DNA from: Desulfosarcina sp. BuS5
Lineage (GTDB): Bacteria > Desulfobacterota > Desulfobacteria > Desulfobacterales > BuS5
Length of the DNA stretch: 64,000 nucleotides
Direction of reading: 5' to 3'
NCBI RefSeq assembly: GCF_028752835.1
Contig: NZ_CP087952.1
Coordinates: forward strand, 2,275,041-2,339,040
The translations under genes and the position numbers were made by a program. The notes under the pieces are model-generated. The model was not told the DNA's origin and did no database searches. It saw nothing but the letters and a program-made list of their open reading frames with translations. The stretch's first letter is position 1. The number at the start of each line of letters is the position of its first letter. Of the stretch, positions 27,065 to 34,517 are shown in pieces.

Positions 27065-28744
27065 ATGAGTTTCGAAAATTTAGATTTGATAGACGAGTTA
27101 TTACAAGCAGTTAATGAACTAGGATTTATTGAACCAACGCCCATCCAGACAGATGCAATTCCTGAAATTATTGGAGGGGAGAGGGATCTTGTAGGACTTG
27201 CCCAGACCGGAACAGGGAAAACAGCAGCTTTTGGTTTGCCCATGATCCAGCTAATTGATTTTGATCTGAAACATACTCAAGGGGTGGTGATTTGCCCCAC
27301 CAGGGAACTCTGTTTGCAGATTTCAGCTGATATTAAAAAATTATGCAAATATGTAAACAATGCAAAGGTTGCTGCCGTTTATGGCGGCGCCAGCATTGAA
27401 ACACAGAGGAATCAGATCAAAAAAGGTGCTCAGATTATTGTGGCAACACCAGGTAGATTACTTGATCTTATTAATAAAAAAATAGCAAAGCTTTATCAAG
27501 TCTCATATCTGGTTCTTGATGAAGCGGATGAAATGCTAAATATGGGATTTCAGGAAGATATAGATGCCATTCTTAAAAATACGCCGGCTCAGAAAAGAAC
27601 CTGGCTGTTTTCAGCAACAATGCCCCATGAAGTTGCAAAAATTGCAAAAAAATATATGAAAAATCCGGTTGAGATAACCATAGGAAAGAAAAATAGTGGG
27701 GCGGAAAATATTGCGCATGTTAATTATATCGTTAAAGAAAAAGACAGGTATCAGGCGTTAAAACGAATTATTGATTATTACCCGGATATTTATGGCCTTG
27801 TGTTTTGTCGCACGCGAAAAGATACACAGGAAGTAGCAGAAAAACTGATCAAAGATAACTATAATGCGGACGCCCTTCATGGTGACCTTTCCCAGGGAGT
27901 ACGCGACAAAGTCATGGGCAGATTTAAAACCAAATCCCTTCAGATTCTTATTGCAACAGATGTTGCTGCTCGCGGGATAGATGTTCAGAATATAACCCAT
28001 GTCATAAACTATAAACTCCCCGATGAGGCGCAAAACTATACTCACAGGAGCGGCAGAACTGCAAGAGCGGGGAAATCAGGAACCTCCATAGCCATTATCA
28101 ACTCCAGGGAAAAAAGCAAACTTCAGTTTATACAAAAAAAGGCAGGAGTTAAATTTAATTATGCAAAAGTCCCGGAAGGATATGCAATTTGTGAGAAACA
28201 GCTCTATTTCATGATTAACAAAATGGTAGAAGTTAAAGTGGATCATAAAGCAATCGGACGTTTCCTGCCGCCAGTATATAATACATTAAGCGACCTTACA
28301 AAAGAAGAGCTCATTCAAAAGTTTGTTTCAATTGAATTTAACCGCTTTCTTTACTATTATAAAGGTTCCAAAGATATAAATGTATCATTGACAACAAAAA
28401 AAGATGCTCATCGTCCTGCAAAAAAAAGACGACAACAAAAAGGTTTAGAACCTGGAAAATCGAAACGGTTTTTTCTAAATAAAGGATCCAAGGACAATCT
28501 ACAAAAAGGCGCTGTTATAAGAACTCTATGCAGCAGAGCTGGAATTAGCTCTGAAAATATTGGTGCAATAGAAATCATGCGGGAATGTTCTTTTTTTGAA
28601 GTTGAAACAAATGTTGCGGATAACGTGTTAAAATCAATGAAAGATGCAAAAATAGACGGCCGAAAGATTCAGGTTGAATATGCCGAAAATAAGAAATCGC
28701 AAACCAAACGATCTAAAAAAAGTAAAAAGAGAAAAAAACGTTAA
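27065..28744 (+). CDS. deaD: DEAD-box ATP-dependent RNA helicase
   Basis: RNA helicase of the DeaD/CshA/DbpA type, 559 residues. Helicase motifs in order: Q motif EPTPIQTDAIPEI, Walker A AQTGTGKTAAFG, VATPGRLLDL, DEADEMLNMGF, SATMP, LVFCRTRKDTQEV, ATDVAARGIDVQ and HRSGRTARAG. A DbpA-type RNA-binding domain follows (about residues 470-540, RTLCSRAGISSENIGAIEI), and a very basic tail ends in KKSKKRKKR. It probably acts in ribosome assembly or cold adaptation. Monocistronic in appearance. Confidence 0.93.
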   Translation: MSFENLDLIDELLQAVNELGFIEPTPIQTDAIPEIIGGERDLVGLAQTGTGKTAAFGLPMIQLIDFDLKHTQGVVICPTRELCLQISADIKKLCKYVNNAKVAAVYGGASIETQRNQIKKGAQIIVATPGRLLDLINKKIAKLYQVSYLVLDEADEMLNMGFQEDIDAILKNTPAQKRTWLFSATMPHEVAKIAKKYMKNPVEITIGKKNSGAENIAHVNYIVKEKDRYQALKRIIDYYPDIYGLVFCRTRKDTQEVAEKLIKDNYNADALHGDLSQGVRDKVMGRFKTKSLQILIATDVAARGIDVQNITHVINYKLPDEAQNYTHRSGRTARAGKSGTSIAIINSREKSKLQFIQKKAGVKFNYAKVPEGYAICEKQLYFMINKMVEVKVDHKAIGRFLPPVYNTLSDLTKEELIQKFVSIEFNRFLYYYKGSKDINVSLTTKKDAHRPAKKRRQQKGLEPGKSKRFFLNKGSKDNLQKGAVIRTLCSRAGISSENIGAIEIMRECSFFEVETNVADNVLKSMKDAKIDGRKIQVEYAENKKSQTKRSKKSKKRKKR

Positions 28745-28765
28745 AATACAAGATTTGTTAATTAT

Positions 28766-28827
28766 GGATTTTCAAATAATTACCCTATTTTAAAATTTGA
28801 CACAAGGCCATAGGGATGAAGGCCACG
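28766..28827. repeat. R1-family repeat, half copy
   Basis: AATAATTACCCTATTTTAAA and the following ATTTGACACAAGGCCA match the left half of the R1 copy at 42539-42666. The core GACCGATAACGC half is missing. It lies after deaD. Confidence 0.55.
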
Positions 28828-28966
28828 GTAAATTTGTTCTATTTTTTAAGCTTTTGCTGCGCAACGGCTATTCCTCATCATTTTTAAATAATCCAAGACC
28901 ATACGCGGGGTCATTAATATTGGTTTGTTTTTCTTTGTCACATCCCCTTGAACCATTTCCTTTTTC

Positions 28967-29198
28967 GTAACCGTTCACGGTTATAGATTCACAGTTGACG
29001 GTTGAAAAATACAGCAGGTTTCGGTGGATTCGCTTCGCTTAATCCACCCTACAAACTTACGTTGCTATCTTGAACCATAGGGTGGATTAAGGAGCGTAAG
29101 CGACGAATCCACCAAAGTAGCTGTCCCGCCTTACGTTGATGGCCTGAGATTCAATTTATAAACAGAAAATTATGCCGCTTGCAACCGTGAACGGTTAC
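28967..29198. mobile_element. R3 miniature inverted-repeat element (MITE), copy 2
   Basis: The 232-bp element has the same 16-bp ends (GTAACCGTTCACGGTT) as the copy at 9474, and only scattered substitutions plus a 2-base indel inside. An 8-bp target duplication CCTTTTTC flanks it at 28959-28966 and 29199-29206. It sits between deaD and the DUF4143 ATPase without disrupting either. Confidence 0.92.
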
Positions 29199-29330
29199 CC
29201 TTTTTCTTTGGACATGACAGATAACTATAATCATTTGTTTAGGGAAGCTTTGAATTGACAAAACAGTACTATTCATGATATTTAATTTTCAATATTCAAT
29301 TTACATAGTGTCTATTATAATTAAACGGGT

Positions 29331-30530
29331 ATGATTAAAAGGGCTCTTGAAAATAAACTGAAAAAAGCGGCAACACAGTATCCTGTTGTCACTATAACCG
29401 GGCCGCGACAGTCAGGAAAGACAACCCTGGTTCGTGCAGTTTTTAAGGATTACGATTATGTATCTCTGGAAGATCCGGAATTTCGTTCTTTTGCCCTTGA
29501 AGATCCGCGCGGTTTCCTGCAGCAATTTAGAAAAAATGTCATTTTTGACGAAGTTCAGCGGACACCTGAACTTTTTTCCTATATCCAGACAATAGTGGAT
29601 GAAAAAGACAGAACAGGGCAATTCATTCTCACTGGTTCTCAAAACTTTCTTTTATTAGATAGTATCAGTCAGACCCTGGCCGGCCGTTGTGCCATTTTGC
29701 ATTTATTACCATTCTCTCGGGATGAACTTGCCGGGATTCCATCTTTGCCGGTGAATCAGATAGGCCTAACCCTTCCGATTGACCGGAAAATTCCGGATGT
29801 AGACCTGCATAGTCAATTGTTCCATGGGTTCTATCCACGTATTCATGATAAAAAACTTGATCCTCAGGATTGGCTGAAAAATTATTATCAGACATATCTT
29901 GAACGTGACGTTCGTGAAATAATTAATGTTGGTGACCTGGAAACATTTCGCAGGTTTACTGCTCTTTGCGCCGGCCGCACCGGACAGCTATTGAATTTTT
30001 CTAATCTCGCATCGGATTGTGGTATTACCCATACAACAGCAAGGCGCTGGTTATCTGTTTTGGAAGCAAGTTTTCTCGTCGTTCTCCTCAGACCACATTA
30101 TCAGAATTTCCGGAAAAGGCTGGTTAAGGCTCCTAAACTCTATTTTTTAGATACAGGCCTGCTTTGTTACCTGTTGCGCATCAGGGAACCTGATGAGTTA
30201 GCATTCCACTCTGCCCGAGGCGCTATTTTTGAGACCTTTGTAGTTTCAGAACTTTATAAAAGGGCTTTTAACGCGGGACAGGATCCTGATTGTTTTTTCT
30301 GGCGGGACTCAGCCGGGCATGAAGTTGATCTAATTGTTGATCTGGGCAGCACATTGGTGTCCATAGAAATAAAATCAGGAGCCACAATAAGTAAAGATTT
30401 TTTTAAGGGTCTTAATTATTGGCAAAATCTCACCGAAACTAAAGTCAAAAGTAGGGCGGCATTAATATATGGGGGCAATAATTCTATGATACGCAATAAA
30501 ATTAACGTATATGCCTGGTGGAACTTTTGA
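29331..30530 (+). CDS. ATPase with DUF4143 domain (AAA_14 family)
   Basis: A 399-residue P-loop ATPase. Walker A is GPRQSGKTTLV (about residues 24-34), Walker B is NVIFDEVQRTPE, and LTGSQNFLLL is the sensor region. The C-terminal DUF4143 part has SNLASDCGITHTTARRWL (a winged-helix-like segment) and a PD-(D/E)XK-like core DSAGHEVDLIVD with SIEIKSG. Such proteins are abundant in mobile or accessory regions and their role is unknown; toxin-antitoxin or defence functions have been suggested for relatives. No operon partner. Confidence 0.88.
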   Translation: MIKRALENKLKKAATQYPVVTITGPRQSGKTTLVRAVFKDYDYVSLEDPEFRSFALEDPRGFLQQFRKNVIFDEVQRTPELFSYIQTIVDEKDRTGQFILTGSQNFLLLDSISQTLAGRCAILHLLPFSRDELAGIPSLPVNQIGLTLPIDRKIPDVDLHSQLFHGFYPRIHDKKLDPQDWLKNYYQTYLERDVREIINVGDLETFRRFTALCAGRTGQLLNFSNLASDCGITHTTARRWLSVLEASFLVVLLRPHYQNFRKRLVKAPKLYFLDTGLLCYLLRIREPDELAFHSARGAIFETFVVSELYKRAFNAGQDPDCFFWRDSAGHEVDLIVDLGSTLVSIEIKSGATISKDFFKGLNYWQNLTETKVKSRAALIYGGNNSMIRNKINVYAWWNF

Positions 30531-30670
30531 AGGACGTCCATTTCTCGTCCCCACTCCGGAGCATGGGAACCAGGCAATAAAAACTCTTCAAATACGGAGA
30601 GTACACCCTGAGTAATGCTGAACTTTCCGTCCTCCAAATCATATATTTCAGCTTTTATTTTTTTGCCGGC
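30531..30670 (-). pseudogene. Unidentified gene fragment
   Basis: The minus strand reads AGKKIKAEIYDLEDGKFSIT then QGVLSVFEEFLLPGSHAPEW with codon-like composition but no start, family or natural end; it runs into the 3' end of the DUF4143 gene. It may be the 3' part of a gene lost during rearrangement next to the IS1-type element. Function unknown. Confidence 0.3.
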
Positions 30671-30694
30671 ACAATAAATTTTTTTTCAAACAGA

Positions 30695-30834
30695 TCATCT
30701 TTGAGTCAAAATATTTTTATGAAGCCTGTGAAACTGTTCTACAAGAGACTTGGCAAAAGGGGTGAGACTGGAACCGCCTCCTGATGCTCCTCCCACGTTA
30801 CGGATAAGCATCTGCTTGCCGATACGCTCTTCCG
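30695..30834 (-). pseudogene. ModE-like regulator fragment truncated by an IS1-type element
   Basis: The minus-strand frame EERIGKQMLIRNVGGASGGG then SSLTPFAKSLVEQFHRLHKN, ending TGA at 30695, matches the end of the LysR-like N-terminal domain of molybdate regulators (RxxGGxxGGGxxLTxxG...L...). The 5' part stops exactly at the IS1-type end at 30835 and is not found on the far side of the element. Confidence 0.6.
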
Positions 30835-32056
30835 GGTAGTCCCTACAAAACAATGCAGGTGATTAAAAAGTGTCTCTGAAAACATGAATAAAAAAGATTT
30901 TTACTAAAAATTAAGATTGCTATAGACTAAAAGCAATATATTTTGTAGAGCACGGTTAAAACTCTATTCAAAGGATCGCAACCATGCAAAATACAGCAAA
31001 TACAGCCCTAACACTTTTTTGTCCCGGGAAAAGCTGCAAATGTTATCAATCAACCGAGAACAAAATCACCAAGGATGGAGTTTACATAACAAAATCCGAT
31101 TTTGAGCCAAGACAAATGTTTTACTGCAATGGTGGCAAACATAGATTCTCAGAAACAGGATATTCCGATCTTTTTGGAAAGCATGGCAGTTTTAAAGAAT
31201 ATGAGCAAACGGCAAAGCTAAACTCTTACGGCCTTGGCACTGATGCAATTGCCGATGTACTTCAAAAAGATCGAAGGACAATTGAACAACGGCAAAAAGC
31301 TATTGGGCAAAAAGGCCAGCAATTTCACCTATTTCTTTGTTTTACTATCGGACTTACCATTGTATTTTTCCAGATGGATGAACTATGGTCTTACCTTAAA
31401 AATAAAAGTCAACAATTATGGGTTTTTATCGCTCTTGAATCAACAACAAAATTCTGGATCGGTTTCGAGTTGGGTTCAAGAACAACTTACACTGCAAACC
31501 GTTTAGTAAAGGGCGTTAAAAAGTTGGGCAAATGGGGAAAAGATAATATATTAAAGGTCGCTGCAGATAAATTAGCGGCTTACAAAAATACGCTCGAAAA
31601 CATTATGTCTGAAATTCCTTATGCTTACCTGCAAATTGTTAAGCGCCGAATAAAGCGTCGGCTTGTAACAGTTAAAAAATATTTTGTAAAAGGTACTGTA
31701 AAAGATTTCCCCGGAAAAAGCCAAAACACCTCATTTATTGAGAGACTGAACCTTACCCTAAGGCAACATATCTCCTATCTTCAGAGAAAAACCCTGGGGT
31801 ATTGCAAGAACAAGTTGAATTTTAGTAATGTAATGTGGATTAACTTATTCAACTATAATTACATACAATTTCATAAGAGTTTACGAATACGAATTAACAA
31901 TGAAAACGAGAAATTTATAAAAAAGTATAACCATAATACACCGGCAATGCAGATGGGACTTACGAATTCTCCACTAAACTGGAGATATCTCATTACAGTC
32001 CCAATACCTTGTAAGTAGCTGATTTTTCGAACCTGCATTGTTTTGTAGGGACTACC
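30835..32056 (+). mobile_element. Complete IS1-family element
   Basis: The ends GGTAGTCCCTACAAAACAAT and ATTGTTTTGTAGGGACTACC are perfect inverted repeats, with a few more matching bases inside (GCAGGT/ACCTGC). They enclose one transposase gene. No flush target duplication is evident; the left side abuts a truncated ModE-like gene. Left-end fragments of the same element occur at 15873, 18531 (inverted) and 32983. Confidence 0.9.
30984..32018 (+). CDS. IS1-family transposase
   Basis: A 344-residue transposase. An N-terminal zinc-finger-like section (CPGKSCKCYQSTENK, YCNGGKHRFSETG) and a helix-turn-helix (LGTDAIADVLQKDRRTIEQR) precede the DDE core with FFQMDELWSYLKNKSQQLW, matching IS1 InsB. 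A central Asp fits VAADKLAAYKNTL and the Glu fits SFIERLNLTLRQ. As a single long frame it does not need the classical IS1 frameshift. Apparently intact. Confidence 0.9.
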   Translation: MQNTANTALTLFCPGKSCKCYQSTENKITKDGVYITKSDFEPRQMFYCNGGKHRFSETGYSDLFGKHGSFKEYEQTAKLNSYGLGTDAIADVLQKDRRTIEQRQKAIGQKGQQFHLFLCFTIGLTIVFFQMDELWSYLKNKSQQLWVFIALESTTKFWIGFELGSRTTYTANRLVKGVKKLGKWGKDNILKVAADKLAAYKNTLENIMSEIPYAYLQIVKRRIKRRLVTVKKYFVKGTVKDFPGKSQNTSFIERLNLTLRQHISYLQRKTLGYCKNKLNFSNVMWINLFNYNYIQFHKSLRIRINNENEKFIKKYNHNTPAMQMGLTNSPLNWRYLITVPIPCK

Positions 32057-32172
32057 GGTTTTCCGGTTTATATTGTCAGCTTTAATCTATCGAGTTGATG
32101 AACTAAAATTACTGAATCATTATTGATAGTTTTACATTGTTTTAATTCCCTTTATTCGGGAAAGGAGGTTTT

Positions 32173-32457
32173 ATGGGTGCTCTTTCTCAGGTAGAAAAAA
32201 TATCACAAAAATATTCTGTATCTGCTGAAGAATTTATTCGTTCCGGCGCAATTACGAACCTTAAAGAAAAAAAACGATTGCTTCAGATCGAACGTTTCGA
32301 AATTTTGTCCAGATACCGGGCTTCAAGCGTAGAAGAATTAAATCAGAAGGTTGCGGAAGGCGATGCGCCGGAACATCCCGGGTGGGAAGATTTGATTGAA
32401 GTTAAGAATATAGAAATGGAAATTAACGAGATAGAAAATGATATCAGAATATTATAA
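32173..32457 (+). CDS. Small helical protein, putative antitoxin partner of the TumE-like protein
   Basis: A 94-residue predicted all-helical acidic protein with no family I can name. It starts at an ATG with AAGGAGG 5 bases upstream. Its end overlaps the start of the next gene by 20 bases, implying translational coupling. The first part (SQVEKISQKYSVSAEEFIRS) resembles a short DNA-binding or coiled segment. Position upstream of a DUF6516 gene suggests the antitoxin role; this is inference. Confidence 0.55.
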   Translation: MGALSQVEKISQKYSVSAEEFIRSGAITNLKEKKRLLQIERFEILSRYRASSVEELNQKVAEGDAPEHPGWEDLIEVKNIEMEINEIENDIRIL

Positions 32458-32842
32458 GCGGATAAAAGGGAATGTTGAGCGCAAGTTTTCTGATATTTTG
32501 GAATCTGCTGAATTAATTAAGGGAACAGCCGGTAGAATTCTTAAGCTGCGGCTTCATTTGATTGATAATACTTTTGTAGATATCTGGTATTCACCTGATG
32601 GCAGCTATTCATATCACTGGGAGCAACGAAATATCAGAGATGCTATCTATCGTCATGACAACGCTCCTCATAAGAAATGGCGAAATGTCTCAACATTTCC
32701 CAAGCATTGTCATGATGGCAGCCAGCTAAATGTTACTGAAAGTTTTCTTCCGGATAATTATGAAAATGCGGTTGAAGAGTTTCTTCGATTGGTCAGGGAG
32801 CAAATGGTTGCCGAACAGATAGCAATAAAAAAAGACAGATAA
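32438..32842 (+). CDS. TumE-like toxin (DUF6516 family)
   Basis: A 134-residue protein whose central part, LRLHLIDNTFVDIWYS, YSYHWEQR, YRHDNAPHKKW and TFPKHCHDG, follows the DUF6516/TumE pattern (YSYHWQ...RWDNAPHH...FPHHKH). Members are toxins of two-gene TA modules paired with a small regulator; the conserved Asp/His residues may be catalytic. It overlaps the upstream small gene. The module sits beside IS1-type ends and a broken gene, typical of a mobile accessory cluster. Confidence 0.65.
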   Translation: MISEYYKRIKGNVERKFSDILESAELIKGTAGRILKLRLHLIDNTFVDIWYSPDGSYSYHWEQRNIRDAIYRHDNAPHKKWRNVSTFPKHCHDGSQLNVTESFLPDNYENAVEEFLRLVREQMVAEQIAIKKDR

Positions 32843-32856
32843 AGCCAGATGATTAA

Positions 32857-32982
32857 ATGGAAATCAAAAAAGATACAAAAGTAAAAGTTCAATATCGTCC
32901 AGAACTTGGAACAGGAGCGGTTCTCCAAGTGGCGGAAGCTCCCGCTGGCGAATATAATGTTGATGTTGTTTTTGAAAAAGAC
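32857..32982 (+). pseudogene. 5' fragment of an unknown gene cut by an IS1-type end
   Basis: The ATG at 32857 opens MEIKKDTKVKVQYRPELGTG then AVLQVAEAPAGEYNVDVVFE, which weakly recalls the N-terminal beta domain of some SNF2/HepA-type helicases. At 32983 the IS1-type end begins and the frame stops 16 codons later. The rest of the gene is not recognisable downstream. Confidence 0.45.
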
Positions 32983-33073
32983 GGTAGTCCCTACAAAATA
33001 ATGCAGGTGATTAAAAAGTGTCTCTGAAAACATGAATAAAAAAGATTTTTACTAAAAATTAAGATTGCTATAG
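32983..33073 (+). repeat. IS1-type left end, 91 bp fragment
   Basis: Identical, apart from one base, to the first 91 bases of the complete element at 30835. It ends abruptly at the IS1380-like element at 33074; no IS1-type right end follows. Confidence 0.85.
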
Positions 33074-33238
33074 CCTAAATTGAGCGATTCTTAAACCCAA
33101 AGGTAACTTATATAACTGAAATTATAAGAGATTATTGCAATTACCATTTTCACCCAATGGGTGAAAATGGATTTTAAAATAAATCTTACAAAATCAGTAT
33201 GTTATACATATTTCCAGAAAGGAATCGCTCAACTTAGG
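33074..33238. mobile_element. 165-bp MITE with IS1380-type ends
   Basis: Terminal repeats CCTAAATTGAGCGATTC and GAATCGCTCAACTTAGG are inverted with one mismatch over 17 bases and match the left end of the IS1380-type element at 10455. The interior TTCACCCAATGGGTGAA is shared with that element's leader. It has no coding capacity, so it is probably a deletion derivative mobilised in trans. Confidence 0.8.
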
Positions 33239-33632
33239 TTCCAGTTATTTTATAGATGAGATTTTTGGTCTTGATCCAGTAAAAGTTGAATTTGAATTTT
33301 ATTGTGTTATGGTAGCCCGGCTTGCTTATGAGTATTTTTTAAAAGAATTAGGGGGGCAGTATTATAATAAAGTTGATGGCAATAAATGTACCCTCCAAAA
33401 AATGCGTACGCTTCTATTTGAAAAAAGAAACTGTAAAATTGAGCAGGATCATTCCGGCAACTTAATATTGACTCTTTTGGACTGGCAAAAAAAAGGGACT
33501 ATTGAAGATCATGTCTCAAAAATGCTTTTATCCTTAAAAGAAAAAGGTAAAAATAAAACCTTGTGGTGGAATAATCGTAGTGTTTTTCTGCGCGCTAAAA
33601 ATCAGTACGATTTTTTAAAAAGTGTCCAATAA
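33239..33632 (+). pseudogene. Unidentified gene remnant downstream of the MITE
   Basis: The frame is open from the MITE edge: SSYFIDEIFGLDPVKVEFEF, then an in-frame ATG at 33309, continuing to LRAKNQYDFLKSVQ at 33632. Because it reads through the element boundary, the start at 33309 is doubtful and this is more likely a 3' remnant, possibly of the same gene as 32857-32982. No family recognised. Confidence 0.4.
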
Positions 33633-33762
33633 AGTCGTCGGCAAAATGTCCACCATACAGCTCAGATTTCGTCTGAATATAACTTGATAAATGTACAGAA
33701 AAAAAATGGTTGCTTAATTTTGGTTACACTCAAATCAAATTAAGAAAGAGTTGATCTATAGC

Positions 33763-33790
33763 TTGACAGAGACCCCCGTGTTTAGATAAT
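33763..33790 (+). promoter_or_regulatory. Putative sigma-70 promoter for elbB-recC
   Basis: TTGACA and GATAAT separated by 16 bases lie about 75 bases upstream of the elbB start. The rest of the 33633-33863 spacer has no gene. Confidence 0.55.
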
Positions 33791-33863
33791 TAAGGATGAA
33801 GATTGGCCATGGGGCCTTTTGGGATCGGCTTTATGAACAGTTAAAAAAAAAGGAGAATGAATA

Positions 33864-34517
33864 ATGGGTAAGAAGGTCGGTGTACTGTTATCCGGATGTG
33901 GCGTTTTTGACGGCGCTGAAATTCATGAGTCTGTATTAACACTGTTAAATCTCGACAAGGCCGGAGCTGAAATTGTATGCATGGCTCCTGATATGGAATT
34001 CCCGGTGGTTAACCATATCACCCAGGAGGCAACTGGAGAAAAAAGAAATATTCTTTTGGAATCTGCAAGAATTGCAAGGGGTGAGATCAAAAATTTAAAG
34101 GATGTACAGGCATCCGACCTGGATGCTCTGATTATGCCCGGCGGCATGGGCGCTGCCAAAAATCTAAGCGACTTTGCGGATAAAGGCACGGATGCCGTTG
34201 TTCTTCCGGAGGTACAACGGATTTTGCAGGATATGCTTTCGGCCGGAAAGCCTGTCGGTGCTATCTGTATCGCCCCGGCCACTTTGACAAAAGCGCTGGG
34301 GGACAAAAATCCTGAAGTAACAATAGGTAACGATATGAACACCGCCTCAGCCCTCGAATCTATGGGCGCCAGGCATTTTAACTGCAATGTAGATATGGTG
34401 CATGTTGATGAAAAAAACAAAATTGTAACCACACCGGCCTATATGCTGGGGCCCGGCATTAAGGATATTGCTGCTGGAATAGAAAAACTGGTTAACAAGA
34501 TAGTATCCATGGCCTGA
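33864..34517 (+). CDS. elbB: ElbB/ES1-family glyoxalase-like protein (DJ-1/PfpI superfamily)
   Basis: A 217-residue class I glutamine-amidotransferase-like fold. It begins MGKKVGVLLSGCGVFDGAEI, with IMPGGMGAAKNLSDFA and the nucleophile-elbow Cys in GAICIAPATL, ending in the ElbB-typical TTPAYMLGPGIKDIAAGIEK. E. coli ElbB has weak glyoxalase activity and its real role is unclear. AAGGAGAA precedes the ATG. Its TGA overlaps the recC ATG (ATGA), so the two are translationally coupled. Confidence 0.92.
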   Translation: MGKKVGVLLSGCGVFDGAEIHESVLTLLNLDKAGAEIVCMAPDMEFPVVNHITQEATGEKRNILLESARIARGEIKNLKDVQASDLDALIMPGGMGAAKNLSDFADKGTDAVVLPEVQRILQDMLSAGKPVGAICIAPATLTKALGDKNPEVTIGNDMNTASALESMGARHFNCNVDMVHVDEKNKIVTTPAYMLGPGIKDIAAGIEKLVNKIVSMA

